Positions 1 to 8,509 of a stretch of 64,000 nucleotides of DNA are shown here, in pieces. This DNA comes from Syntrophobacterales bacterium (GTDB taxonomy: Bacteria > Desulfobacterota > Desulfobaccia > Desulfobaccales > 0-14-0-80-60-11), in assembly GCA_023512475.1 (NCBI GenBank), contig JAILZL010000001.1, positions 75,516 to 139,515 on the forward strand, read 5' to 3'. The translations under genes were made by a program, and so were the position numbers. Each line of letters begins with the position of its first letter. Within the stretch, counting starts at the first letter, position 1. A model generated the notes under the pieces. The model was not told where the DNA came from. It saw nothing but the letters and a program-made list of their open reading frames with translations, and did not search any database.

Positions 1-2430
1 AAAGCCGTGCCCCGGCCGGCGGATATCCTCCCCGACCCCGCGGCCCGGGAGGTGGGGCAGAAACTGGGGGCGGACATCGTGGTCTCCGGCCGCCTGCTGC
101 TGGTGGGGGACCTGCTGACCCTGGAGACCCGCCTGGTGGAGGTGAGCGGCCGCACCCCGCCCGCCACCCTGAAGGCGGAAGGCCCCGGCTTACGGGCTCT
201 CACCGGCCTCAGCCGCCAGCTGGCCCAGGACACCGCCCAGAAGATCCTGGGCCGGGAGAAGATCGCCCGCATCGAGGTGAAGGGCAACCGCCGCATCGAA
301 AAGGACGCGGTCCTGGGGGTGATGCAGACCCGGGAGGGCGACGTCCTGGCCCCGGCCCGCCTGCGGGAGGACCTCAAGGCCATCTACAAGATGGGCTACT
401 TCACCGATGTCAGACTGAGTGTCAGCGACACCCCCGCCGGCCGGGTGCTCACTGTCCTCGTGGAGGAGAAGCCCGCCATCCGGGAGATCCGGGTCCAGGG
501 CAACCGCAAGCTGAAACAGAAAAAGATCCTGGAGGTGGTGGACCTCAAACCCTTCAGCATCGCCTCCGAAGCCGCCATCCGGGAGAGCGTCAACAAGATC
601 AAGAAGCTCTACAGCGACGAGGGCTTTGCCGAGGCCACGGTGGATTATCGCCTGGATCAGGTCACCCCCACGGAGGTGACCCTGACCTTCCTGGTGAACG
701 AAGGCGGCAAGGTCTTTGTCAAACAGATCAAGTTCGAAGGCAATACCGCCATCAAGTCCAAGGACCTAAAAAAGGTGATGGAGACCAAGGAAAAGACCCT
801 CCTCACCTTCATCACCGGCGCCGGCAAACTCAACCGGGAGATCCTGGAACGGGATGTGGAAAAGATCACCGCGGCCTACTACAACAAAGGCTACATCAAG
901 GCCAAGGTGGGGGAGCCCAAAATCGACATCAAGGGCGGCAATATCTACATCACCATCCCCATCCAGGAAGGGCCCCAATATCAGATGGGCCAGGTGGACC
1001 TCCAGGGGGACCTCCTGGAGGATAAGGACAAGCTTCTCAAGCGTCTGGGCATCACCAAAAGCAAAATCTACAGCCGGGAAATCATTCAGAATGACATCAG
1101 CAACCTGAGCGACCTCTACGCCGACCAGGGGTATGCCAACGCCGACATCACCCCCCTCATCAAGGAGGACGAGGAAGCCCGCCGGGTGGACATCGTCTTT
1201 GATATCCGCAAAGGGGAAAAGGTCTATTTCGAGCGCATTGAGGTGACGGGCAATGTCAAGACCCGGGACAAGGTCATCCGCCGGGAGCTTAGGGTCTATG
1301 AGCAGGAGCAGTTCTCCGCCACCAAGCTCAAGGAAAGCGTGCGCAACCTCAGGCGCCTGGAGTACTTCGAGGACGTCAATTTCAGCACCTCCCCGGGGAG
1401 CGCCCCGGACCGCATCAACCTGAAGATCTCCGTCAAGGAACGGCCCACCGGCACCTTCGGGGTGGGCATGGGCTACAGCACCCAGGACCGCCTGGTGGGC
1501 ATGGTGGAGGTCAGCCAGGCCAATCTCTTCGGCCGGGGGCAGCAGCTCAAGGTCCAGGGCATCCTCGGCGCCATCTCCACCCGTTTCCGCCTCAGCTTCA
1601 CCGAGCCTTATTTCCTGGACCGGCCCCTGGCGGTGGGGTTCGACGTCTATAACTGGGAGCGGGAATTCGACGAATACACCCGCCGCAGCATCGGCGGCTC
1701 CCTGCGCCTCTCCCATCCCTTACGCTGGAAGTACACCCGCATCTACGGCTCCTACCGCTTTGAAAACGTCAATATTTCGGACCTGTCCCCCTTTGCCTCC
1801 CCCATCCTGAAGGAGGCGGCCACCATCAAAAACACCAGCGCCATCTCCCTGATGCTGCGGCGGGATTCCCGGGACGCCCTCTTCACCCCCACCCGGGGCT
1901 CCGACAACAGCATCGCCATCGAGATGGCCGGGCTGGGGGGCGATACCGCCTATATGCGCTACATCCTGGAGTCCGGCTGGTACATCCCCTTATGGTGGGG
2001 GCATGTGGGGGTGTTCCACTTCCGGGGCGGCTACATGAACGTCCTCACCTGGGGGGCCCTGCCGGCCTATGAGAAATTTTACCTGGGCGGCATTGACAGT
2101 ATCCGGGGCTTCACCTTCGCCGACATCAGCCCCCGGGACCCCACCACGGGGCAGCGGGTGGGCGGCACCAAGTTTTTGCAGTTCAACTTGGAATACCGCT
2201 TCCCGGTGCCCTTGATCAAGAAATATGGCATCACCGGGGTCACCTTCTTTGATGCCGGCAACGTCTACGGCAGCTTCCCCACGCCGCCCTTCCTCAGGAC
2301 CAGCGTGGGCGCCGGCATCCGCTGGTACTCCCCTCTGGGGCCGCTCAGGATCGAGTGGGGCTACAACATCTCCCCCAAGCCCTGGGAGCGCCAGAGCAAC
2401 TGGGAATTCACCATGGGCGGCACCTTCTGA
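1..2430 (+). CDS. bamA: Outer-membrane assembly factor BamA (5' end cut by window)
   Basis: BamA inserts beta-barrel proteins into the outer membrane. The reading frame is open from base 1 with no convincing start, so the N-terminus lies outside. The visible part starts with about 80 residues resembling the N-terminal domain of TolB/FlgO-like proteins (GADIVVSGRLLLVGD). It is followed by five POTRA domains, recognisable by repeated (I/V)xVxGN motifs near residues 88, 162, 241, 330 and 410. A 16-strand Omp85 barrel runs from about residue 480 and contains the loop-6 motif SIRGF. The protein ends in GTF, a terminal aromatic residue typical of barrel proteins. The pre-POTRA domain is seen in several Desulfobacterota BamA proteins and is absent from E. 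coli. The next genes are ompH and lpxD, the common envelope-biogenesis order. Confidence 0.96.
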   Translation, partial: KAVPRPADILPDPAAREVGQKLGADIVVSGRLLLVGDLLTLETRLVEVSGRTPPATLKAEGPGLRALTGLSRQLAQDTAQKILGREKIARIEVKGNRRIEKDAVLGVMQTREGDVLAPARLREDLKAIYKMGYFTDVRLSVSDTPAGRVLTVLVEEKPAIREIRVQGNRKLKQKKILEVVDLKPFSIASEAAIRESVNKIKKLYSDEGFAEATVDYRLDQVTPTEVTLTFLVNEGGKVFVKQIKFEGNTAIKSKDLKKVMETKEKTLLTFITGAGKLNREILERDVEKITAAYYNKGYIKAKVGEPKIDIKGGNIYITIPIQEGPQYQMGQVDLQGDLLEDKDKLLKRLGITKSKIYSREIIQNDISNLSDLYADQGYANADITPLIKEDEEARRVDIVFDIRKGEKVYFERIEVTGNVKTRDKVIRRELRVYEQEQFSATKLKESVRNLRRLEYFEDVNFSTSPGSAPDRINLKISVKERPTGTFGVGMGYSTQDRLVGMVEVSQANLFGRGQQLKVQGILGAISTRFRLSFTEPYFLDRPLAVGFDVYNWEREFDEYTRRSIGGSLRLSHPLRWKYTRIYGSYRFENVNISDLSPFASPILKEAATIKNTSAISLMLRRDSRDALFTPTRGSDNSIAIEMAGLGGDTAYMRYILESGWYIPLWWGHVGVFHFRGGYMNVLTWGALPAYEKFYLGGIDSIRGFTFADISPRDPTTGQRVGGTKFLQFNLEYRFPVPLIKKYGITGVTFFDAGNVYGSFPTPPFLRTSVGAGIRWYSPLGPLRIEWGYNISPKPWERQSNWEFTMGGTF

Positions 2431-2505
2431 GACGGCGGCGCCTGTGGCTTTCACCCGAATCTCTTTCGGGTTATTTTGGCTGGGCACTTCATAAGGAGGC
2501 ATTAC

Positions 2506-3006
2506 ATGTTCGGATGGTTCATCGTGCTGGCGGCGGCGGCGCTGCTGGCCTTCTCCCCCGCCGGGGCCGCGGCCCAGGTCAAGATCGGGGTGGTGGATGT
2601 CAACGACATTATCGGCAAGTCCCCCGAAGGCAAACGCATCCAGGATACCCTGAAGCGCAAGATGGAGGAAATGGGGCGTCCCCTGGAGCAGCGGCGCCAG
2701 GAGTTGGCCCGCCAGATTGAAGAGTTCGAAAAGCAAAAGGGGGTCATGAAGGAGGACGCCCGCAAGCGCAAGGAGGAGGAGCTCCAGAAGAAGGCCAGCG
2801 ATCTGCAGAAATCCGCCCAGGAGGCCGACAAGGCCCTGGCCAAACTCCAGGAACAGGAACTGGGGCCCCTGATGAAGAAACTGGAGCAGGCGGTGGAGGC
2901 GGTGGCCAACGAGGAAAAGCTGGACCTGGTGCTCCCCAAGGCCGGCATCTTCGTGCGCAACAAGAACCTGGACATCACCGAGAAGGTGCGGGCCCGGTTC
3001 AAATAA
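2506..3006 (+). CDS. ompH: OmpH/Skp periplasmic chaperone
   Basis: A 166-residue Skp family protein, the periplasmic holdase that carries unfolded outer-membrane proteins to BamA. The start is set by AAGGAGG eight bases before ATG 2506; an earlier in-frame GTG lacks such a site. Residues 1-24 form a signal peptide (hydrophobic run ending AGAAAQ). The mature protein opens with the family signature KIGVVDVNDI. A long charged helical region at about residues 50-130, rich in E, K, Q and R, forms the coiled-coil tentacles. It lies directly after bamA and before lpxD and is probably cotranscribed with them. Confidence 0.93.
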   Translation: MFGWFIVLAAAALLAFSPAGAAAQVKIGVVDVNDIIGKSPEGKRIQDTLKRKMEEMGRPLEQRRQELARQIEEFEKQKGVMKEDARKRKEEELQKKASDLQKSAQEADKALAKLQEQELGPLMKKLEQAVEAVANEEKLDLVLPKAGIFVRNKNLDITEKVRARFK

Positions 3007-3103
3007 CGGCCGTCTGGGCTGTGGGGCCTGACTCTCCCGCACGCCAGGCGGGGGCGGCCGGGCCGGGGCCGCTCCTCCTTCTTCCCGCGGGGCCGAATCC
3101 CTC

Positions 3104-4147
3104 ATGGAATACACACTGGCGGAACTGGCAACCCGCTTGGGCGGAGAGCTCAGAGGGCCGGGGGATCTCCGGATCTCCGGGATCGCGGCCGTGGATCAGG
3201 CCACCCCCCGGGATCTGAGTTTCATCGCCCAAAAGAAATACCTGAAGAAGGTGTCCGCCAGTCGGGCGGCAGCCTTCCTCGTCGCTCCCGAGTGGGCGGA
3301 GCTGGGCCGCCCCTGCATCGTGGTGCCCCAGCCGTATCTGGCCTATGCCCGGGCCGCCGCCCTCTTTGCCCCCCCGCCCTGGCGCTGGCCGGGAGTGAGC
3401 GACCGGGCCTGGCTGGGGCAGAGCGTCCAGCTGGGGGCGGAGGTCTCCGTGGCCCCCTTCGCCTTCATCGGCGACGGCTGCCGCCTGGGGGACCGGGTCA
3501 CCATCGGCCCGGGGTGTATCCTGGGCCGGGAGGTGGAGATCGGCCCCGACACCTATCTCCACCCCCGGGTCACCATCCTGGACCGCTGCCGCATCGGGGC
3601 CCGGGTCATCATCCACAGCGGCGCGGTCATCGGCGCCGATGGTTTTGGCTATGTCCCCACCCCCCAGGGCCACGAGAAGATCCCCCAGCTGGGTATCGTG
3701 GTCCTGGAGGACGAAGTGGAGATCGGCGCCAACACCACCATCGACCGGGCCGCCTTGGGCGAGACCCGCATCGGCCGGGGCACCAAGATCGATAATCTGG
3801 TGCAGGTGGCCCACAATGTGGTGGTGGGGGAGCACTCCATCCTGGTGGCCCAGGTGGGGGTCGCCGGCTCCGCCAAGCTGGGGAAACGGGTGGTCCTGGG
3901 CGGCCAGGCGGCGGTGGTGGGCCACCTGGAGGTGGGGGACGGGGTGCAGGTGGGGGGCAAAAGCGCCCTCACCCACTCCGTGGGCCCCGGCCAGGTGATG
4001 CTGGGCTCCCCGGCCCGGCCCTATAAGGAATTCCTGGCCATGCACGGCGTCATGGTCAAGCTGCCGGACCTTTACCGACGCCTGAAGAAACTGGAGCAAC
4101 AGGTGGCCGCCCTCACCGGCGCCACCTCCCCCGAGACGGAGTCATGA
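3104..4147 (+). CDS. lpxD: UDP-3-O-acylglucosamine N-acyltransferase LpxD
   Basis: LpxD performs the third lipid A step, adding an N-linked hydroxyacyl chain from acyl-ACP to UDP-3-O-acyl-glucosamine. At 347 residues it has the normal family length. Residues 1-100 are the uridine-binding N-terminal domain, followed by hexapeptide repeats of the left-handed beta helix (for example VTIGPG, VEIGPD, ARVIIHSGAVIGADGFG). The presumed catalytic histidine is in QVAHNVVVGEH. A C-terminal helix (LYRRLKKLEQQ) is also typical. No good Shine-Dalgarno site precedes ATG 3104. The stop overlaps the fabZ start by four bases (ATGA), so the two are translationally coupled. Confidence 0.96.
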   Translation: MEYTLAELATRLGGELRGPGDLRISGIAAVDQATPRDLSFIAQKKYLKKVSASRAAAFLVAPEWAELGRPCIVVPQPYLAYARAAALFAPPPWRWPGVSDRAWLGQSVQLGAEVSVAPFAFIGDGCRLGDRVTIGPGCILGREVEIGPDTYLHPRVTILDRCRIGARVIIHSGAVIGADGFGYVPTPQGHEKIPQLGIVVLEDEVEIGANTTIDRAALGETRIGRGTKIDNLVQVAHNVVVGEHSILVAQVGVAGSAKLGKRVVLGGQAAVVGHLEVGDGVQVGGKSALTHSVGPGQVMLGSPARPYKEFLAMHGVMVKLPDLYRRLKKLEQQVAALTGATSPETES

Positions 4148-4599
4148 GCGCACCCACGTCCCTGGATTTGGCCGAGATCAAGCGGCTGCTGCCGCACCGC
4201 TACCCCTTTCTCCTGGTGGACCGCATCCTGGAGCTGGAGATCGGCAAGCGGGTGGTGGGCTTAAAAAACGTCACCTTAAACGAGCCCTTCTTCCCGGGCC
4301 ACTTCCCCAACAATCCCATCATGCCCGGGGTGCTCATCATCGAGGCCATGGCCCAGGTGGGGGGCATTCTGGCCCTGCTCTCGACTCCCGATTTGCAGGG
4401 GGAGTCCGCCATCTATCTCATGGGGGTGGACAAGATGCGCTTCCGCAAACCGGTGGTGCCCGGGGATCAGCTGATCATGGAGCTCACCACCATCCGGGGG
4501 GGCAGGAAGTTCTACAAGATGGCCGGCAAGGCCTTCGTCAATCAGACCCTGGTGGCGGAAGGGGAGCTCATGGCCGCAGTGGGCAGTGAAGGGGAGTGA
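4144..4599 (+). CDS. fabZ: 3-hydroxyacyl-ACP dehydratase FabZ
   Basis: FabZ dehydrates (3R)-hydroxyacyl-ACP in fatty acid elongation and competes with LpxA and LpxD for the same substrate. The 151-residue hot-dog protein has the PHRYPFLLVDR opening. Its catalytic segment FFPGHFPNNPIMPGV is followed by IEAMAQ, giving the active-site His and Glu. It overlaps lpxD by four bases and ends two bases before lpxA. The lpxD-fabZ-lpxA order is shared with many Gram-negative genomes and keeps lipid A and phospholipid synthesis in step. Confidence 0.97.
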   Translation: MSAPTSLDLAEIKRLLPHRYPFLLVDRILELEIGKRVVGLKNVTLNEPFFPGHFPNNPIMPGVLIIEAMAQVGGILALLSTPDLQGESAIYLMGVDKMRFRKPVVPGDQLIMELTTIRGGRKFYKMAGKAFVNQTLVAEGELMAAVGSEGE

Positions 4600-4601
4600 G
4601 G

Positions 4602-5411
4602 ATGGCGCACATCCACCCCACCGCCATCGTGGACCCCGCCGCGGAGCTGGGGCCGGGGGTCACCGTGGGCCCCTACAGCATCATCGCCGGCCACGTGGTC
4701 ATCGGCGCCGACACCGAGATCGGCCCCCATGTGGTCATCCGGGAGTACACCACCATCGGGGCCCGCTGCCGCATCTTCCAGTTCGCCTCGGTGGGAGAGA
4801 TCCCCCAGGACCTGAAATTCCAGGGCGAGCGCACTGAGCTCATCATCGGGGATGACAACACCATCCGGGAGTATGCCACCCTGCACCGGGGCACTGCGGC
4901 GGGGGGCGGGGTCACCCGGGTGGGGAACGGCAACCTCTTCATGGCCTACACCCACGTGGCCCACGACTGTATCATCGGCAACGGCGTCATCATGTCCAAC
5001 GCCGCCACCCTGGCGGGCCACATCATCGTGGAAGACCGGGCCATCATCAGCGGTCTGGCCGCCATCCACCAGTTCTGCCGCATCGGCCGCCATGCCTTTG
5101 TGGGCGGGGCCTCGGCGGTGGCCCGGGATGTACCCCCGTACAGCCTGGTGTACGGCAACCGGGCCAAGCTCATGGGCCTCAACCTGGTGGGCCTGAAACG
5201 GGCCGGGTTCAGCGATGCCACCATTCAGGCCCTGCGTCAGGCCTTTGATCTCCTGTTTCTGGCCCCCGGCACCTTGAAGGAGGCGGTGGCCCGGGTGCGG
5301 GAGGAATGGGGCCACATCCCGGAAGTGCAGCACCTCCTCACCTTTGTGGAGACCTCCGAGCGAGGCATCACTCCCGCCAATGGCCGGGAAAATCGGACTC
5401 ATCGCGGGTAA
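4602..5411 (+). CDS. lpxA: UDP-N-acetylglucosamine O-acyltransferase LpxA
   Basis: First enzyme of lipid A synthesis: it transfers a 3-hydroxyacyl chain from ACP to the 3-OH of UDP-GlcNAc. The 269-residue protein begins with the typical HPTAIVDPAAELGPGV. It continues as hexapeptide repeats and carries the catalytic histidine in YTHVAHDCIIGNG. The C-terminal helical domain starts near NLVGLKRAGFS, and GLKR is a family signature. ATG 4602 is preferred over the in-frame GTG at 4596 because GGGGAGTGAGG sits directly in front of it. Its 3' end overlaps lpxI by 32 bases. Confidence 0.96.
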   Translation: MAHIHPTAIVDPAAELGPGVTVGPYSIIAGHVVIGADTEIGPHVVIREYTTIGARCRIFQFASVGEIPQDLKFQGERTELIIGDDNTIREYATLHRGTAAGGGVTRVGNGNLFMAYTHVAHDCIIGNGVIMSNAATLAGHIIVEDRAIISGLAAIHQFCRIGRHAFVGGASAVARDVPPYSLVYGNRAKLMGLNLVGLKRAGFSDATIQALRQAFDLLFLAPGTLKEAVARVREEWGHIPEVQHLLTFVETSERGITPANGRENRTHRG

Positions 5412-6225
5412 CGGCCAGTTTCCCTTTCTGTGCGCCCGGGCCGCCCGAAGCCGGGGCCTCACGGTCATTGCCGTGGCTCATCGCCAGGAGACCGACCCCG
5501 CCCTGGCGGAGCTGGTGGACGAGCTCCATTGGGTCTATGTGGGCCAGCTGGGAAAGATCATCCGCATCCTGAAGGAGGCGGGCGTCACCCAGGCCCTCAT
5601 GGCCGGTGGGGTGAACCGGGGCCGCCTCTTCCATCACTTCCGCCCGGATCTCCGGGCCCTGAACGTCCTCCGGCGGGCGGGGGCGGGGATGGATGACCGG
5701 CTCCTGAGGGAGGTGGCGGCGGAGATGGAGCGGGAGGGCATCACCGTCTGCTCAGCCACCCTCTTCCAGGAGGAGCTTTTGGCCCCGGCAGGACCCCTGA
5801 CCCGCCGTCGGCCCAACCGCCGGGAGATGACGGACATCGCCTTCGGTTATGAGCTGGCCAAGGAGATCGGCCGGCTGGACATCGGCCAGTGTGTGGTGGT
5901 GCGCCATCAGGTGGTGGCGGCGGTGGAGGCGGCGGAGGGCACCGATGAGACCATCCGGCGGGGGGGCCGGCTGGCCGGGCCCGGCGCGGTGGTGGTGAAG
6001 GTGGCCAAGCCCCAGCAGGATCTGCGCTTCGACCAGCCGGCGGTGGGGCTCACCACCATCGCCACCATGGCCGAGGTGGGGGCAAAGGTGTTGGCCATCG
6101 AGGCGGGCACCACCCTGATCTTCGACCGGGAGGAGATGCTGGCCCTGGCCGAGCGTGAGGGCATCGCGGTCTTTGGCATCGCGCCGCCTCCGGAGCCCTC
6201 CTCCCCGGCCGGCAAGGACTTCTGA
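5380..6225 (+). CDS. lpxI: UDP-2,3-diacylglucosamine pyrophosphatase LpxI
   Basis: LpxI (DUF1009 family) hydrolyses UDP-2,3-diacylglucosamine to lipid X and UMP. It replaces the unrelated LpxH in alphaproteobacteria and many Desulfobacterota. The 281-residue product opens with KIGLIAGNGQFP. It contains the family regions MAGGVNRGRLF, TDIAFGYELAKEIGRLDIGQ and a C-terminal segment with VLAIEAGTTLI. ATG 5380 lies inside the lpxA end; a longer GTG start at 5344 would give an N-terminus without family similarity. It is the last gene of the envelope operon; no lpxB or waaA follows here. Confidence 0.94.
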   Translation: MAGKIGLIAGNGQFPFLCARAARSRGLTVIAVAHRQETDPALAELVDELHWVYVGQLGKIIRILKEAGVTQALMAGGVNRGRLFHHFRPDLRALNVLRRAGAGMDDRLLREVAAEMEREGITVCSATLFQEELLAPAGPLTRRRPNRREMTDIAFGYELAKEIGRLDIGQCVVVRHQVVAAVEAAEGTDETIRRGGRLAGPGAVVVKVAKPQQDLRFDQPAVGLTTIATMAEVGAKVLAIEAGTTLIFDREEMLALAEREGIAVFGIAPPPEPSSPAGKDF

Positions 6226-6567
6226 CCCGCCCTCGGCCACCGCGGGCCCACGCCGGCAGAAGGGAAAAAATTTCCGGGGAGCGACGGGAACCCGGCGACT
6301 CCCCCCCCGCCTGCGTCCCCTGCCGCTCCCCCCGCCGGGGTTCTGTGCCGGCCAACCGGCGGAGAGCCCGGTCCTGATTGAAATGCCCTCCTCTGCCCGC
6401 GTCCTTATCGCCTTGAGACCTGGCATCCGGTGCCGCAGGATCACCCCAGTGCCCTATCCCACCCCATCGTGATCAGGAGCGTTTCCCTGCCTCAAGGGAG
6501 TGTGCCGGGTACTCCTCTCAGGACAGGAGCGCCTCCATCCTGCCGCCGGCCGGTCCGCCCTCGCCCA
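6226..6567 (+). other. Intergenic stretch, convergent gene ends
   Basis: 342 bases between the lpxI stop and the stop of the minus-strand TadG-like gene. I see no convincing gene. An imperfect palindrome GGAAAAAATTTCC lies near 6266. No clear terminator hairpin with a T-run is visible. Confidence 0.5.
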
Positions 6568-7605
6568 TCACCCGGTCCCAGCCCGGCCCCTGATCTCGTG
6601 GGGGCTATCGCACCAAAGAGGGGGAGCCGGCGAGGAGGCCGAAATAAGTGGAGCCTCCGGGTTGGGCCCCGGGAGCGCCACGTAGTAATTGAGGGTTTCC
6701 GCCTCAAGGCGCTTGTCCTGGCCGCTGGCGTCCACCAGGGTGAGGCGGATGGCGGCGAATCCCCGGACCTCGGCCCAGCCGGTGTGGGAGTCCGCCGGGA
6801 TCACCGGCAGCATCACATTCCAGGTGCCTCCCTTGTCCCTGAGGATGTCTCCCAGCTTTTTGAGGCTGGCGTCATCCACCCCTTCTTTCACCTTGATGAA
6901 ATCCCCCACTTTGAGGGGCGGGGTCTCCACTCTGTCTTCAATGATATCCCGGATGAGGGAGGAGGCGGGGTTCTGCCAGAAGAAGGTGTGCCAGCAGCCG
7001 TCGTCCCCCGGGGTGGGGTTGAGATGGATGACCAGTTTTTGCCCTACCGACGGGAGTTTGTCGTTATCCACCGCCAGGGGCAGGGTTTTGGTGCCTGGCG
7101 GCACCTGGCCCACGGCGCCGCTCAGGGCGATGGCCCGGGCGGTCAGGGTGACGGTGCTGCTGCCGGTGATGAGGCCGCCCACATAGAGCTGCACCGGCTT
7201 GGTGGCCACCGCCTGGACCGCGTTGACGGTGAGGGGGTTGCTGCAGCCGGTTTCGGTAAAGGCCTTGGTGGTGAGATCATAATAGCCCACCCGGATGGTG
7301 AGGCTCCCGCCCGGCAGGGGCTCGGCGTCGGTGGGGTTGGCGGTGCCTAGGGTCCGGGCGGCGGCCACGGCCCGGGAGCAGTCCAGGGAGATGGGCCTCA
7401 CCTGGCTGCTGCCCGGGGACACGAACAGGCGCTGGGCCCCGGCCAGAGCGGCGGCGTCCGCGGCCCGCTGCAGTTCACTCTTCACCATGAACAGATGGCC
7501 CAGATCAATGGTGACGGCCAGAATGCCGATGGCCGCCGCCAGGGCAAAGCCCATCAGGGGCAGGGCCACTCCCCGGTCCTCCTGCCAAAATCTCCGGCGT
7601 GTCAT
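6568..7605 (-). CDS. TadG-like secreted/pseudopilus protein, paralogue 1
   Basis: A 345-residue protein with an N-terminal Tad domain: a short basic leader, then GVALPLMGFALAAAIGILAVTIDLGHLF, which combines a pilin-like segment and a membrane helix. It continues with the family signature SELQRAADAAALAGAQ. The C-terminal half (about 150-330) is a larger extracytoplasmic region with GDDGCWHTFF, KVGDFIKVKEGV and SHTGWAEV. ATG 7605 is chosen because GAGAGAGA precedes it and longer starts add an unlikely leader. It lies 112 bases downstream of the TadE-like gene. A paralogue with the same C-terminal region is at 39562-40608. The family is tied to Flp/Tad secretion, but no tad ATPase or secretin is in the window. 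The exact role is unknown. Confidence 0.8.
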   Translation of the reverse strand: MTRRRFWQEDRGVALPLMGFALAAAIGILAVTIDLGHLFMVKSELQRAADAAALAGAQRLFVSPGSSQVRPISLDCSRAVAAARTLGTANPTDAEPLPGGSLTIRVGYYDLTTKAFTETGCSNPLTVNAVQAVATKPVQLYVGGLITGSSTVTLTARAIALSGAVGQVPPGTKTLPLAVDNDKLPSVGQKLVIHLNPTPGDDGCWHTFFWQNPASSLIRDIIEDRVETPPLKVGDFIKVKEGVDDASLKKLGDILRDKGGTWNVMLPVIPADSHTGWAEVRGFAAIRLTLVDASGQDKRLEAETLNYYVALPGPNPEAPLISASSPAPPLWCDSPHEIRGRAGTG

Positions 7606-7717
7606 AAGTCTCTCTCTTTGGTTCCGTTGGCCCAGGCACTTGAAGTTGCCCATCAGCCTCAACCTGTTCATGGCCGGGTCCTTCTCTCTGTGGCTCCAGT
7701 GGCCCGCACTGCCCAGG

Positions 7718-8251
7718 CTAGGGCGGCGGCGGCACGCTGACATGCCATTCCGCCGCCATGATGGTGCGGGCCTGAAGGAAAAAATTCTGGTCGCCGGGCT
7801 GCCGGGTGTAGCCGAAAAAGGAGCGGAAATTGGGCAGCAGCATCATCCGGTAGGGGATCTGCCTGAGGGCGACGGTCACCAGGGTGCCGGAGGCGCTGTA
7901 CTCCCAGGTGTAGCTGAACTGGCTGTCGTTCAGCACCAGGGGCTGGCCGCTGGCGTCCTTGATGCGGTGCCGGGTGAGGTAATTCTGGACGATCTGCCGG
8001 ACCTGGCTCTGGGTCAGGGCGGGCCGCACGGTGTTGGTGTCATCCACCGCCTTGATGGCGGCCCGGGCCCCCTCCCGGGTGGCATTGGTGAGGACCTGCT
8101 TTTCCCAGAAGAGCATCCCCAGATCCAGGGCCCCTCCCAGGATGAAAAGGAGGAGGGGCAGGATGAGGGCCAGCTCCAGAGTGACGTTGCCGGCCTCCGG
8201 GGGAAACCAGGCGGAGGCCTTCCTGTTCTGAACCTTCCTCTCCTCCGGCAT
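7718..8251 (-). CDS. TadE-like pseudopilin
   Basis: A 177-residue TadE family protein. After a short basic leader it has GNVTLELALILPLLLFILGGALDLG, with the Glu at the usual fifth position of a type IV pilin-like helix. Then follows TNATREGARAAI, a TadE signature. TadE and TadF are minor pseudopilins processed by a prepilin peptidase. The start ATG is preceded by GGGAGGGG. It is upstream of and probably cotranscribed with the TadG-like gene. The C-terminus ends in a proline run. Confidence 0.82.
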   Translation of the reverse strand: MPEERKVQNRKASAWFPPEAGNVTLELALILPLLLFILGGALDLGMLFWEKQVLTNATREGARAAIKAVDDTNTVRPALTQSQVRQIVQNYLTRHRIKDASGQPLVLNDSQFSYTWEYSASGTLVTVALRQIPYRMMLLPNFRSFFGYTRQPGDQNFFLQARTIMAAEWHVSVPPPP

Positions 8252-8323
8252 TTTTTCCCCTCCCGGGTCCGGCCTTGCGGCCTGCCTTCCCCAGGCCGCT
8301 GGCCGGCCTTGTCCTGCCCTCTG

Positions 8324-8343
8324 TTTCGGCAGGAGCGCCGAAA
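8324..8343. other. Inverted repeat between protease and TadE-like gene
   Basis: Perfect 7-bp arms TTTCGGC and GCCGAAA around a 6-base loop. It sits between the stop of the minus-strand protease and the TadE-like start. There is no adequate T-run on the minus side, so it may be an mRNA-stabilising or weak termination hairpin. Confidence 0.4.
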
Positions 8344-8509
8344 AACTTTGATCCGGCCCTGACGGGGGTGAACTCAGAGGAAATTCCCGGTCTTAGGGAG
8401 TGGGGATGCCGGTGGTGCCGCGCCGGGCGGGGAGGGGGAGATCACCTGCCTACCCTGGCGGTCTCCCCGCGGGCGGGCTGCCGCCGCCCTCCCCCGGGGA
8501 TGAGGAGGG

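Noticed and set aside
766-1716. 316-codon antisense ORF inside bamA
   Set aside because: It mirrors codon bias of the true gene in GC-rich DNA and has no family motif; BamA covers the region unambiguously.
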